Below are positions 44,136-52,070 of a stretch of 58,589 nt of DNA, piece by piece. The position numbers were made by a program, and so were the translations under genes. The stretch is from Paludibacteraceae bacterium (GTDB lineage Bacteria > Bacteroidota > Bacteroidia > Bacteroidales > Paludibacteraceae): NCBI GenBank assembly GCA_028694215.1, contig JAQUTW010000009.1, positions 1 to 58,589 of the forward strand, read 5' to 3'. Under the pieces are notes generated by a model. That model searched no databases and had not been told where the DNA came from. It worked only from the letters and a program-made list of their open reading frames with translations. Every line of letters starts with the position of its first letter. The stretch's first letter is position 1.

Positions 44136-45353
44136 ATGAATATCCTTCTTATAAATCATTATGCAGGTGCACCTGAATTGGGAATGGAGTTTCGCCCGTA
44201 TTATTTGGCGCGTGAATGGCAAAAAATGGGACATCAGGTTTTGATTGTTGGAGCAACTTTTTCGCATTTACGTAAGAAACAGCCTTCCAAAGGTTATCAA
44301 ACCATTGACGGTGTCAATTATTTGTGGTTGTCAACGAATAAATATAGTGGGAATGATATAGGACGCTTCGTTTCTATGCTTTGTTTTGTTTTCCAATTGT
44401 TTGTACATTTTTCAACTCTGAAAAAGTTCAATTCAGACGTTGTAATTGCTTCGTCCACATATCCTTTGGATAATTATCCGGCTCGAAGAATTGCAAAAGC
44501 ATCTCATGCAGAATATGTATATGAAATTCATGATTTATGGCCACTTTCGCCCATAGAACTTGGTGGAATGTCGCCCCATCATCCGTTTATCCGCATCATG
44601 CAGAGAGCAGAAAATTTTGCGTATAAAAATTGTGATAAATGTGTCTCTATTTTACCGAAAGCCAATGCGCATGCTGTCAAACATGGTTTGGCACCTCAAA
44701 AATTTTTCTGTGTACCAAATGGTATTGTGGAATCGGATTGGAAGAATCCGATGGAATTAGTAGGTGAACATGCCGATTTACTGAAACAGCTGCATGCAGA
44801 ACATAAAATAATTGTTGGCTTTACCGGTGCTCATGGAGTAGCTAATTCATTACAACCGCTTATTGGTGCAGTTGGAATGCTGGCAGAGAAAAATATAGCG
44901 TTGGTTCTGGTTGGCACAGGACAAGAAAAAGCACGCTTGATACGCTATGCTGCCGACCAAGGTTGGACAAATGTCTATTTTTTACCTTCCGTTGGTAAAC
45001 AAATGATACCTTCGTTGCTAAAAAATATGGATATTTTGTACGTTGGTTTGCGCAAACGTGCTTTGTTTCAATTTGGTATCAGTCCTAATAAGATTTTTGA
45101 TTATATGATGGCCTCCAAACCTATTTTGCAAGCGATTGAGGCAGGTAATGATTTGGCAAAAGATGCCGATTGCGGCATTACCGTTGAACCGGATAATGTG
45201 GCGAAGATAGCAGACGCAATAACAACTTTAGCCAATATGGCGGAAAAGGATAGAGACCGATTAGGGCAAAATGGACATGATTATGTATTGAAGTATCATA
45301 CGTATGATGTGTTAGCAAAGCAGTTTATAGATATTTTAGCTAAACAACTATGA
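44136..45353 (+). CDS. GT4 glycosyltransferase, WbuB-like, copy B
   Basis: 405 residues and closely similar to copy A at 34996-36219 from end to end: MNILLINHYAGAPELGMEFR, SSTYPLDNYPARRIAK, YVYEIHDLWPLSPIELGG, CVPNGIVESDW, VGFTGAHGVANSL, ISPNKIFDYMMASKPIL. It overlaps the WbpI-type epimerase by 4 nt, mirroring copy A, which follows wecB. This suggests that each copy uses the product of the epimerase beside it, so one may add ManNAc(A) and the other the diacetamido sugar; that is inference. Confidence 0.85.
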   Translation: MNILLINHYAGAPELGMEFRPYYLAREWQKMGHQVLIVGATFSHLRKKQPSKGYQTIDGVNYLWLSTNKYSGNDIGRFVSMLCFVFQLFVHFSTLKKFNSDVVIASSTYPLDNYPARRIAKASHAEYVYEIHDLWPLSPIELGGMSPHHPFIRIMQRAENFAYKNCDKCVSILPKANAHAVKHGLAPQKFFCVPNGIVESDWKNPMELVGEHADLLKQLHAEHKIIVGFTGAHGVANSLQPLIGAVGMLAEKNIALVLVGTGQEKARLIRYAADQGWTNVYFLPSVGKQMIPSLLKNMDILYVGLRKRALFQFGISPNKIFDYMMASKPILQAIEAGNDLAKDADCGITVEPDNVAKIADAITTLANMAEKDRDRLGQNGHDYVLKYHTYDVLAKQFIDILAKQL

Positions 45354-46414
45354 AAATTGTAACTATTGTAGGTGCGCGACCTCAATTTATTAAGGCGGCT
45401 GTTGTCAGCAGGGCTTTCGCTTCTCACAAGGATTGCGAGGAGGTTATAGTTCATACGGGACAGCATTTTGATGAAAATATGTCGGATGTGTTTTTTGAAG
45501 AAATGGCCATTCCAAAGCCACATTACAATTTGAATATCAATGGCCTTGGACATGGTGCAATGACAGGACAGATGTTAGAGGGAATTGAGAAGATTCTGCA
45601 AGCGGAGCAGCCTGATTGGGTGTTGGTATATGGTGATACTAATTCTACTTTGGCTGGTGCTTTGGCAGCAAAAAAACTACATATCAAATTAGCACATGTA
45701 GAGGCAGGGTTGCGTTCTTTTAATATGGATATGCCGGAGGAAATTAACCGTATTTTGACGGACAGAATCAGTGATATCTTATTTTGCCCGACCAATCAAG
45801 CTGTCGAAAATTTACGGCACGAGGGTTATGAGAATCTTCATTGTCGAATCTTGAAATGTGGTGATGTAATGCAGGATGCAGCATTGTTTTATGCTTCTAA
45901 ATCACGTATGCCACAAGTCGCTATTCCTGATAAGTTTATTCTTTGTACATTGCATCGTGCCGAAAATACAGATGACCCAAAGCGTTTGAGCAATATTGTA
46001 AGAGCTTTGGAAACCCTTTCAGAAACCACGAAGGTTGTTATACCTTTACATCCGCGTACTAAAGCCAAATTGGAAAACATGAACTATGATTTCGAACATT
46101 CGCCGATTTTGTTTATTTCGCCGGTTGGTTATTTAGAGATGGTTGAATTATTGAAAAATTGTTTGCTGGTTATGACTGATAGTGGCGGATTGCAGAAAGA
46201 AGCCTATTTGTTTAGGAAATATTGTGTAACCTTACGCGACGAAACAGAATGGGTAGAATTGGTTGCCAATGGCTATAATATTTTAGCCGGTAGTGATACC
46301 AAAACAATATTAGAAGACGCAACAAACTTGTTACAGAGAGGCAAAATGGAAGCCAATGATGCTCTTTATGGCTCTGGAGATGCGGGGAACTTTATAGTTG
46401 AATCTTTGACATAA
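45350..46414 (+). CDS. wbpI: WbpI-like UDP-sugar 2-epimerase
   Basis: 354 residues, non-hydrolysing 2-epimerase family: IVGARPQFIKAAVVSRAF, HTGQHFDENMSDVFFEE, VYGDTNSTLAGALAA, HVEAGLRSFNMDMPEEINR, LHRAENTDDPKRL, SPVGYLEMVELL, DSGGLQKEAYLF and RDETEWVEL. These follow Pseudomonas WbpI much more closely than WecB. WbpI converts UDP-2,3-diacetamido-2,3-dideoxyglucuronate to the manno form. Its neighbours downstream are wbpD and wbpB, which make its substrate. Confidence 0.88.
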   Translation: MKIVTIVGARPQFIKAAVVSRAFASHKDCEEVIVHTGQHFDENMSDVFFEEMAIPKPHYNLNINGLGHGAMTGQMLEGIEKILQAEQPDWVLVYGDTNSTLAGALAAKKLHIKLAHVEAGLRSFNMDMPEEINRILTDRISDILFCPTNQAVENLRHEGYENLHCRILKCGDVMQDAALFYASKSRMPQVAIPDKFILCTLHRAENTDDPKRLSNIVRALETLSETTKVVIPLHPRTKAKLENMNYDFEHSPILFISPVGYLEMVELLKNCLLVMTDSGGLQKEAYLFRKYCVTLRDETEWVELVANGYNILAGSDTKTILEDATNLLQRGKMEANDALYGSGDAGNFIVESLT

Positions 46415-46441
46415 ATATTGCAATTACTTTTTTATTTAATA

Positions 46442-46473
46442 TTTGTGTAAGAAAATTTAATACTGTACTTTTG
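46442..46473 (+). promoter_or_regulatory. Internal promoter for wbpD-wbpB
   Basis: TTTG (46442-46445), a 20 nt spacer and TACTTTTG (46466-46473) match the Bacteroidota consensus. It lies 16 nt before the wbpD ATG in the 75 nt gap after wbpI, so wbpD-wbpB can be transcribed apart from the rest of the locus. Confidence 0.75.
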
Positions 46474-46489
46474 CACCAAAATTATTGTT

Positions 46490-47068
46490 ATGGATACTTA
46501 TTTTAAGCATGAATCGGCTTATGTAGATGATAATTGTCAAATTGGCTCAGGCACTAAGATTTGGCATTTTTCGCATATTATGTCCAATTGCGTTATTGGT
46601 GAGAATTGCAATATTGGGCAAAATGTGGTTATTTCACCGGAGGTCAGACTTGGACACAACGTTAAGATCCAAAATAATGTATCGGTTTATACCGGCGTTA
46701 TTTGCGAAGATGATGTGTTTCTTGGACCGTCAATGGTATTTACCAATGTTATCAATCCGCGTAGTGCCGTGTCACGAAAAAATGAGTATCGACCAACAAT
46801 TATTCATCGTGGAGCAAGTATTGGAGCGAATGCCACATTGGTATGTGGAAACGAAATTGGCGCGTATGCTTTAGTCGGAGCCGGCTCTGTAGTGACAAAA
46901 CCTGTTAAACCGTATGCGCTGATGGTTGGTAATCCTGCTAAACAAATAGGTTGGGTAAGCGCGTATGGCGAGAAACTTAAGTTTGATACCAATGGCGATG
47001 CCGTTTGCCCGGTTACAGGTGAACATTATCGATTGGATGACGGGAAGGTTATGAGTATAAACAAATAA
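46490..47068 (+). CDS. wbpD: UDP-3-amino-GlcNAcA N-acetyltransferase (WbpD/WlbB)
   Basis: 192 residues of left-handed beta-helix. Family-typical segments: [76 protein letters not shown], then [28 protein letters not shown] and [12 protein letters not shown]. The C-terminal WVSAYGEKL extension is usual for WbpD. It acetylates the 3-amino group of UDP-GlcNAc(3NH2)A using acetyl-CoA. It is followed by wbpB after 12 nt, under a promoter of its own. Confidence 0.9.
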   Translation: MDTYFKHESAYVDDNCQIGSGTKIWHFSHIMSNCVIGENCNIGQNVVISPEVRLGHNVKIQNNVSVYTGVICEDDVFLGPSMVFTNVINPRSAVSRKNEYRPTIIHRGASIGANATLVCGNEIGAYALVGAGSVVTKPVKPYALMVGNPAKQIGWVSAYGEKLKFDTNGDAVCPVTGEHYRLDDGKVMSINK

Positions 47069-47080
47069 ACAATTAATATT

Positions 47081-48106
47081 ATGATTAAATTTGCAGTAGT
47101 AGGGCAGGGACATATTGGGAAACGACATGCAGAAATGGTGCGTCGCAATCCCGATTCGGAACTTGTTGCTGTTTGCGATGTGTTACCAAAAGAACAAACA
47201 GGGTGTGAAAACATCGAAGTTCCTTATTTTTCATCTATTGATGAGATGCTATCGTCAGGATTGGATTTTGATGTGGTAAATATTTGTACACCGAATGCCT
47301 ATCATGCCACGTATGCCGTGAAAGCATTATCGGCAGGCAAACATGTGGTACTTGAGAAACCGATTGCCTTGACTAAAGCCGATGCCGAACGCGTGGTTTT
47401 CAAATCGTTGGAAATGAGCCGTTCTGTATTTTGTGTAATGCAAAACCGTTATTCTCCACCGTCTGTATGGCTAAAAGAATTGGTTTCTAATAAAACATTG
47501 GGTGATATTTATATGGTAAAACTTGATTGTTATTGGAATCGTGATGACAGATATTATAAAAAAGGAAATTGGCATGGAGATGCCGTACTTGATGGAGGAA
47601 CGCTCTTTACACAATTCTCTCATTTTATTGATATTATGTATTGGTTGTTTGGCGATATTACAAATATTCGCGGTAATTTTGCTGATTTTAATCACCAAAA
47701 ACTGACAGCTTTCGAAGATAGTGGTGTCGTTACCTTTGACTTTATCAATGGAGGAATGGGCTGTTTAAATTATTCTACAGCAGTTTGGGATACCAACCTC
47801 GAAAGTGCTATTACCATCATAGGCGAAAAAGGAACCGTAAAGGTTGCCGGTCAGTATATGAATGAAGTAACATATTGTCATATAAAAGATTATGTGATGC
47901 CGGAATTGGCTCCTTCAAATCCACCTAATGATTATGGTGCGTATAAAGGTTCGGCACAAAATCATCATTATGTCATTCAGAATGTGGTCGAAAAATTCAT
48001 GGATAAAGGTACAATTACAACCAATGTACTGGAAGGTTTGAAGGTAATTGATATTATTGAACGTATTTATTTGGTACGTGACCAACAATGGAAAAAACAA
48101 ATCTGA
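47081..48106 (+). CDS. wbpB: UDP-GlcNAcA 3-dehydrogenase, Gfo/Idh family (WbpB/WlbA)
   Basis: 341 residues. Rossmann motif VVGQGHIGKRHAEMV, NICTPNAYHATYAVKAL, GKHVVLEKPIALT (Lys in EKP catalytic motif), MQNRYSPPSVWLK, GDAVLDGGTLFTQFSHFIDIM (DGG...H...D), all as in WbpB/WlbA. It oxidises C3 of UDP-GlcNAcA; the aminotransferase step then gives the 3-amino sugar that WbpD acetylates. It closes the polysaccharide locus at a strong terminator. Confidence 0.9.
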   Translation: MIKFAVVGQGHIGKRHAEMVRRNPDSELVAVCDVLPKEQTGCENIEVPYFSSIDEMLSSGLDFDVVNICTPNAYHATYAVKALSAGKHVVLEKPIALTKADAERVVFKSLEMSRSVFCVMQNRYSPPSVWLKELVSNKTLGDIYMVKLDCYWNRDDRYYKKGNWHGDAVLDGGTLFTQFSHFIDIMYWLFGDITNIRGNFADFNHQKLTAFEDSGVVTFDFINGGMGCLNYSTAVWDTNLESAITIIGEKGTVKVAGQYMNEVTYCHIKDYVMPELAPSNPPNDYGAYKGSAQNHHYVIQNVVEKFMDKGTITTNVLEGLKVIDIIERIYLVRDQQWKKQI

Positions 48107-48128
48107 TTTTCTAAGTTATATTTTCATT

Positions 48129-48161
48129 AAAAGAGCATTTATAGATAAATGCTCTTTTTTT
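48129..48161 (+). terminator. Terminator of the polysaccharide locus
   Basis: AAAAGAGCATTTA and its complement TAAATGCTCTTTT form a near-perfect 13 bp stem around a TAGA loop, followed by Ts. It lies 22 nt after the wbpB stop. Confidence 0.88.
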
Positions 48162-48187
48162 ATTGATAAAAAACTCTTTCGTGTAAT

Positions 48188-48199
48188 TAACAAATGTTA
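48188..48199 (+). promoter_or_regulatory. Candidate operator upstream of the Crp/Fnr gene
   Basis: TAACA-AA-TGTTA is a perfect 12 bp palindrome ending 4 nt before the -33 TTTG. The position and symmetry suit a homodimeric Crp/Fnr-type regulator acting on its own promoter. No similar site was seen before the wbpD or T9SS cargo genes. Confidence 0.4.
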
Positions 48200-48203
48200 T
48201 TAT

Positions 48204-48235
48204 TTTGGATAAATGATAAATAAGATATAACTTTG
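48204..48235 (+). promoter_or_regulatory. Promoter of the Crp/Fnr regulator gene
   Basis: TTTG (48204-48207), 20 nt and TAACTTTG (48228-48235) match the Bacteroidota consensus and lie 32 nt before the ATG at 48268. This excludes the in-frame GTG at 48235 as a start, since it lies inside the -7 box. Confidence 0.7.
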
Positions 48236-48267
48236 TGCTCAATAACAATGTTTTAAAACATAAAATA

Positions 48268-48960
48268 ATGCAGGATAAAGAAATTGTTCCAATTGATGAG
48301 TTTAGTGATATGTGGGATGTTCTTACTCAGGAAGAACGAATGTATTTGCGTGAGAATACTACCATTCAACATTTTAAGAAAAATCAAGTAATTTATTGTG
48401 AGGGAGAACAACCGGCTTATTTGATTTGTCTGATAACCGGGAAAGTTAAAATTTACAAAGAAGGAATTGGTGGGCGAAACCAAATAGTGATGATGGTAAA
48501 GCCCAAAGAATCATTTGCTTATCGTGCATTCCTGGCAGAAGAGTCTTATTTGACGTGTGCTGCTGCGGTGGAGGCAACTTCTGCATATTTTGTACCACTA
48601 AATGTTATTCATGAAATGATTTGTTCAAATAACAAATTGGCATTTACTTTTATTAAAATAATGGCCAAAGAGTTAGGACGAGCACACAGTCGAACTGTTA
48701 ATCTGACGCAAAAACATATACGCGGGCGCTTGGCTGAGGCAATTATTAATCTGATAGAACATTACGGATTGGAAGATGATGGTAAAACCATTAACATTTG
48801 TTTATCGCGCGAAGATTTGGCAAATATTTCCAATATGACGACGGCAAATGCCATACGGACACTTTCTACTTTTGTATCGGAACAGATTTTAATTGTAAAT
48901 GGTCGTCATATAACTATTCTTGATAGAGAAAAATTACAGAAAATCAGCAAGATAGGATAA
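48268..48960 (+). CDS. Crp/Fnr family transcriptional regulator
   Basis: About 230 residues from the ATG at 48268. N-terminal cyclic-nucleotide-binding-like beta-roll (about 15-125: HFKKNQVIYCEGEQPAYLICLITGKVKIYKEG), a long dimer helix (about 125-155), then a helix-turn-helix (about 165-230: CLSREDLANISNMTTANAIRTLSTF). The Fnr N-terminal Cys cluster is absent, so it is not an oxygen-sensing 4Fe-4S Fnr. The ligand is unknown. Its place between the polysaccharide locus and a T9SS cargo gene, each bounded by terminators, makes it a local candidate regulator. Confidence 0.87.
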   Translation: MQDKEIVPIDEFSDMWDVLTQEERMYLRENTTIQHFKKNQVIYCEGEQPAYLICLITGKVKIYKEGIGGRNQIVMMVKPKESFAYRAFLAEESYLTCAAAVEATSAYFVPLNVIHEMICSNNKLAFTFIKIMAKELGRAHSRTVNLTQKHIRGRLAEAIINLIEHYGLEDDGKTINICLSREDLANISNMTTANAIRTLSTFVSEQILIVNGRHITILDREKLQKISKIG

Positions 48961-48979
48961 CGTTTCAATTGCTAAGGAT

Positions 48980-49003
48980 AAAAAGAGGTTTCGACCTCTT
49001 TTT
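48980..49003 (+). terminator. Terminator after the Crp/Fnr gene
   Basis: AAAAAGAGGT and ACCTCTTTTT form a perfect 10 bp stem with a TTCG tetraloop, followed by TTCG and T-rich sequence. It begins 20 nt after the stop. Confidence 0.88.
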
Positions 49004-49054
49004 CGTTTTTGTGTTAAAATGATACCATTGTTACTTGTTAAAAGAAATAAGCAG

Positions 49055-49062
49055 TACCTTTG
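49055..49062 (+). promoter_or_regulatory. Candidate -7 box for the T9SS cargo gene
   Basis: TACCTTTG fits TAnnTTTG and lies 32 nt before the ATG at 49095. Possible upstream TTG elements are at 17 or 24 nt, not the usual 19-20, so the promoter may be weak or need an activator. Confidence 0.5.
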
Positions 49063-49094
49063 CAACTTATAAGCTGATAGTGTAACTCTTGCGT

Positions 49095-52070
49095 ATGAAA
49101 ATGCCCGATCTCAAAATAATTGTCCTTTTAATAATTTGGTTTTGTATGCAGATTGTTGGTGCAACCTGCCAAGACGGTACACTGCTGTATAAAGAAGATT
49201 TTGGAGGAAATTCACAAAGCGATCCAATATTCAGCACCACGCCTATACCACAAATTACAGGCATTGATTTTCATAGTAATGGTGACCCGCGTTATGGATA
49301 TGCCATTCGTAAGTGGGGTTGGCAACATACATCGTGGTATCGTAATATGGATGACCACACTTTCCCAAACGATACATCGCGTGGTTACTTTTTACAAATT
49401 GACGGTACCGAAAAGTCAGCACAATTTTATACGTGCACTATTTCCAATTTGTGTGTTGGTTCCACTTTATATTTCTCCATGTGGGGCATGAGTTCGGTTG
49501 CCAAAGCCTATGCGACCCAATATGCTGAGGCGAAGTTGAAATTAATTATAGAACAAACAGATGGTACGCTATTGGCAGAACAAGAAGTTGTGTTGAAAAA
49601 TGGCGTTGAAGAGTGGGAACAGATTGGTCTTCAATTTACACTGATGTCACTTGAGAATAGTATTGTTTTTAGAATTATCAATAATAGCGGAACATCTTCA
49701 GGTAATGATTTTGCACTCGACGATATTGAAATACGACTTTGTGCTCCGCTTGTTACTGTTTACTCGGAATTTCCGATTTGTGAAGGTGCGACCACCACAC
49801 TTGCCGGCATATGTGTCAATGATGGAATATTTAATGAGCCTTTGGAGTATCGCTGGTTATATAGTGCAACGGGCGATTTGACATCTCAAGATTCATGGAC
49901 AACAATTGGCACAAACAGTACAAACTTAACAATCAATTCTGTTTCAGCAGAGAATCCCGGATTCTACCGTTTGGCGGTAGCTCCGCAAGGTGGTGACATT
50001 GAATATGTCAACTGTCGAGCTGTAAGCGATCCTATACAATTGCAGGTTGAAAGTTGTACAAATCGGGAATGTACCGATGGAACTTTACTTTACAAAGAAG
50101 ACTTTGGAGGAAACAATACTACTGACCCGATTTTCAGCACAATAGGGTTGCCACAAATTATAGGTATAGATTTTCATGCGGATGGAGTTTCGCAACTTGG
50201 CTATGCCATTCGTAAATATTCCATAGCTCATAAAGAGTGGTACGAAGATGTATCAGATCATACTCATCCGAATGATACATCTCGAGGTTATTTATTACAA
50301 GTAGATGGTTTGGAAACGCCGGCTCAGTTTTATAAATGTGAAATTGAAAATTTATGTGCCGGAGCCAATTTAACGTTTTCTATGTGGGGGATGAGTAGCA
50401 CAAAAACACCATATTGGGCGGATGCCAATTTAATGATGATTATTGAATCGAAAGCAGGAACAGTATTGACACAAAAACCGGTTACTTTGGAAAATAGGAA
50501 AGGCTATTGGGAACAGATAAAATTAAACTTTACGTTGCCTCCAAGCGAGAGCAGTTTGATTTTCAGAATCATCAATAATAGTGGAACAAACGCCGGTAAC
50601 GATTTTATGCTCGATGACATTGAAATTCGTCTGTGTACCCCACCTGTAACGGTAACGGTAGAAGATACCGTTTGTGCAGGGGAAAGCACTACCTTAAACG
50701 GAACATTTGTAAATGACGGCACATTTACCGAACCGCTTGAATATCGTTGGTTGTATAGTGCGACCGGCGATTTGACTTCATCTGTCATTTGGACGACAGT
50801 TGGGACAAATAGTCCGACTTTACAGCTGCCATCTGCAACATCAACCAATTCGGGATTCTATCGTTTGGCGGTAGCATCTGAGGGCAGCATTGATTTTGAA
50901 AATTGTCGTGCCATGAGTGATCCGGTGCAAGTGGTGGTTAAGGATTGCCTATCGCCTTGCATTGCTGTATATGATACGATAAATATCTCGGGTTGTGATT
51001 CTCTTGTTTGTAATGGGAAAACTTATTTTGAAGATACGGCTATTATAGATTCTTTACGCTCTGTTACCGATTGTGATAGTGTAGTTGTTACACAGTTGCA
51101 TATACATCATTCTGCATACAAAGAATACTTTTTTAATGGTTGTGATTCTGTCGTTTTTGCAGGAAAAACTTATCTTACAAGCACATTGCTTTCTGATACA
51201 TTGACAACAATTTCTGGGTGTGATAGTATTATTCTGATACATATTAAGATAGGGCAGGCAATGCATACCTATTACAATTTGCATGGTTGTGATTCGGTAA
51301 TTTATAGAGGGAAAATTTATTTTTCCGATACAGTTGTTACAAATTCATTGACATCTGTTACCGGTTGCGACACTATTGTTACGCTTTCTATTCGAGTACA
51401 TCATTCAGTGCAACAAGAACTAACTTTGCATGGTACGGATTCGGTTACGCACAATAATGTCGTTTATACGGTAAATACCGATATGAATGAATATTTGACG
51501 ACGTCTTTTGGTTGTGACAGTTTAGTTTTGTTACATATTAGAATCGGAGATGTTGTATCGGAACAATCTGATACGGTTGATTTGATAGTGAACAAATATA
51601 ACTGGATAGTATTATGCAATAATATTAAAGTCAGGAAATTAGTCCCCAATTATAAGCGCATACATTATCAGTGGTATAAAGATGGTGTTCTTTTGCGTAA
51701 TGCCATTGATGATTATTATACGGAAGATAAGGAGTTGGAAGGGTGTTTCTTTTTGAAGTTGCAAGTTACCGATAATGTGCAAACTCATTACTTTAATTCT
51801 AATACATTATGTATCAATAAGCGTGAATTGATAATATCGCCCACTCCTGTAGGAACCGGAGAAATTTTGATTGTTGATTATCCGTTTACGGAAACAGAAA
51901 AAAACGGATTGCGGGTAGAAATCTATAATGCTGTCGGTATTCAGGTTGCAATCATTCAACCGGAGATTTATCCGATACGAATTCACCGAAATTTTGCCAC
52001 CGGCATCTATTATTTAAAAATAGTAATGGGAGGAGGAAATGTTGTTGGTGAAAAACTGATTGTAAGATGA
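49095..52070 (+). CDS. Repeat-rich surface protein with T9SS type A sorting domain
   Basis: 991 residues from the ATG at 49095. Signal peptide (about 1-24); two tandem units of ~300 residues (25-325 and 326-621), each with a beta-sandwich-like domain (GTLLYKEDFGG, YFSMWGMSS, FRIINNSGT, FALDDIEIRLC) and an Ig-like part (YRWLYSATGDLTS, GFYRLAVA). Then four 49-residue repeats starting GCDSV/GTDSV (about 633-828), a short Ig-like link (HYQWYKDGVLLRNA) and a C-terminal sorting domain (about 915-991: SPTPVGTGEILIV, VEIYNAVGIQV, ATGIYYLKIVMGGG, GEKLIVR). It should be exported by T9SS and anchored on the cell surface, perhaps as an adhesin or glycan binder. Confidence 0.85.
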   Translation: MKMPDLKIIVLLIIWFCMQIVGATCQDGTLLYKEDFGGNSQSDPIFSTTPIPQITGIDFHSNGDPRYGYAIRKWGWQHTSWYRNMDDHTFPNDTSRGYFLQIDGTEKSAQFYTCTISNLCVGSTLYFSMWGMSSVAKAYATQYAEAKLKLIIEQTDGTLLAEQEVVLKNGVEEWEQIGLQFTLMSLENSIVFRIINNSGTSSGNDFALDDIEIRLCAPLVTVYSEFPICEGATTTLAGICVNDGIFNEPLEYRWLYSATGDLTSQDSWTTIGTNSTNLTINSVSAENPGFYRLAVAPQGGDIEYVNCRAVSDPIQLQVESCTNRECTDGTLLYKEDFGGNNTTDPIFSTIGLPQIIGIDFHADGVSQLGYAIRKYSIAHKEWYEDVSDHTHPNDTSRGYLLQVDGLETPAQFYKCEIENLCAGANLTFSMWGMSSTKTPYWADANLMMIIESKAGTVLTQKPVTLENRKGYWEQIKLNFTLPPSESSLIFRIINNSGTNAGNDFMLDDIEIRLCTPPVTVTVEDTVCAGESTTLNGTFVNDGTFTEPLEYRWLYSATGDLTSSVIWTTVGTNSPTLQLPSATSTNSGFYRLAVASEGSIDFENCRAMSDPVQVVVKDCLSPCIAVYDTINISGCDSLVCNGKTYFEDTAIIDSLRSVTDCDSVVVTQLHIHHSAYKEYFFNGCDSVVFAGKTYLTSTLLSDTLTTISGCDSIILIHIKIGQAMHTYYNLHGCDSVIYRGKIYFSDTVVTNSLTSVTGCDTIVTLSIRVHHSVQQELTLHGTDSVTHNNVVYTVNTDMNEYLTTSFGCDSLVLLHIRIGDVVSEQSDTVDLIVNKYNWIVLCNNIKVRKLVPNYKRIHYQWYKDGVLLRNAIDDYYTEDKELEGCFFLKLQVTDNVQTHYFNSNTLCINKRELIISPTPVGTGEILIVDYPFTETEKNGLRVEIYNAVGIQVAIIQPEIYPIRIHRNFATGIYYLKIVMGGGNVVGEKLIVR
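49167..50957 (+). repeat. Two tandem ~300-codon units in the T9SS cargo gene
   Basis: Unit 1 is 49167-50069 and unit 2 is 50070-50957; both encode C-x-DGTLLYKEDFGG at the start and an Ig-like end (DPIQLQV, DPVQVVV). Protein similarity is plain throughout, while many synonymous bases differ, so the duplication is not recent. Confidence 0.85.
50991..51578 (+). repeat. Four exact-length 147 bp repeats (49 codons each)
   Basis: Units begin at 50991, 51138, 51285 and 51432, each coding GCDSV or a variant, a xGKxY turn, and a second GCDS/DCDS halfway along. The spacing is exactly 147 bp each time. The fourth unit has lost its first Cys (GTDSV) and is the most divergent. Confidence 0.9.

Noticed and set aside
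24447-48106. The locus as a mobile element or genomic island with ends
   Set aside because: No integrase, transposase, tRNA gene or flanking direct repeats are visible; local AT-richness is usual in glycan loci.
48268-48960. Regulator as an oxygen-sensing Fnr
   Set aside because: The N-terminal cysteine cluster needed for a 4Fe-4S centre is absent.
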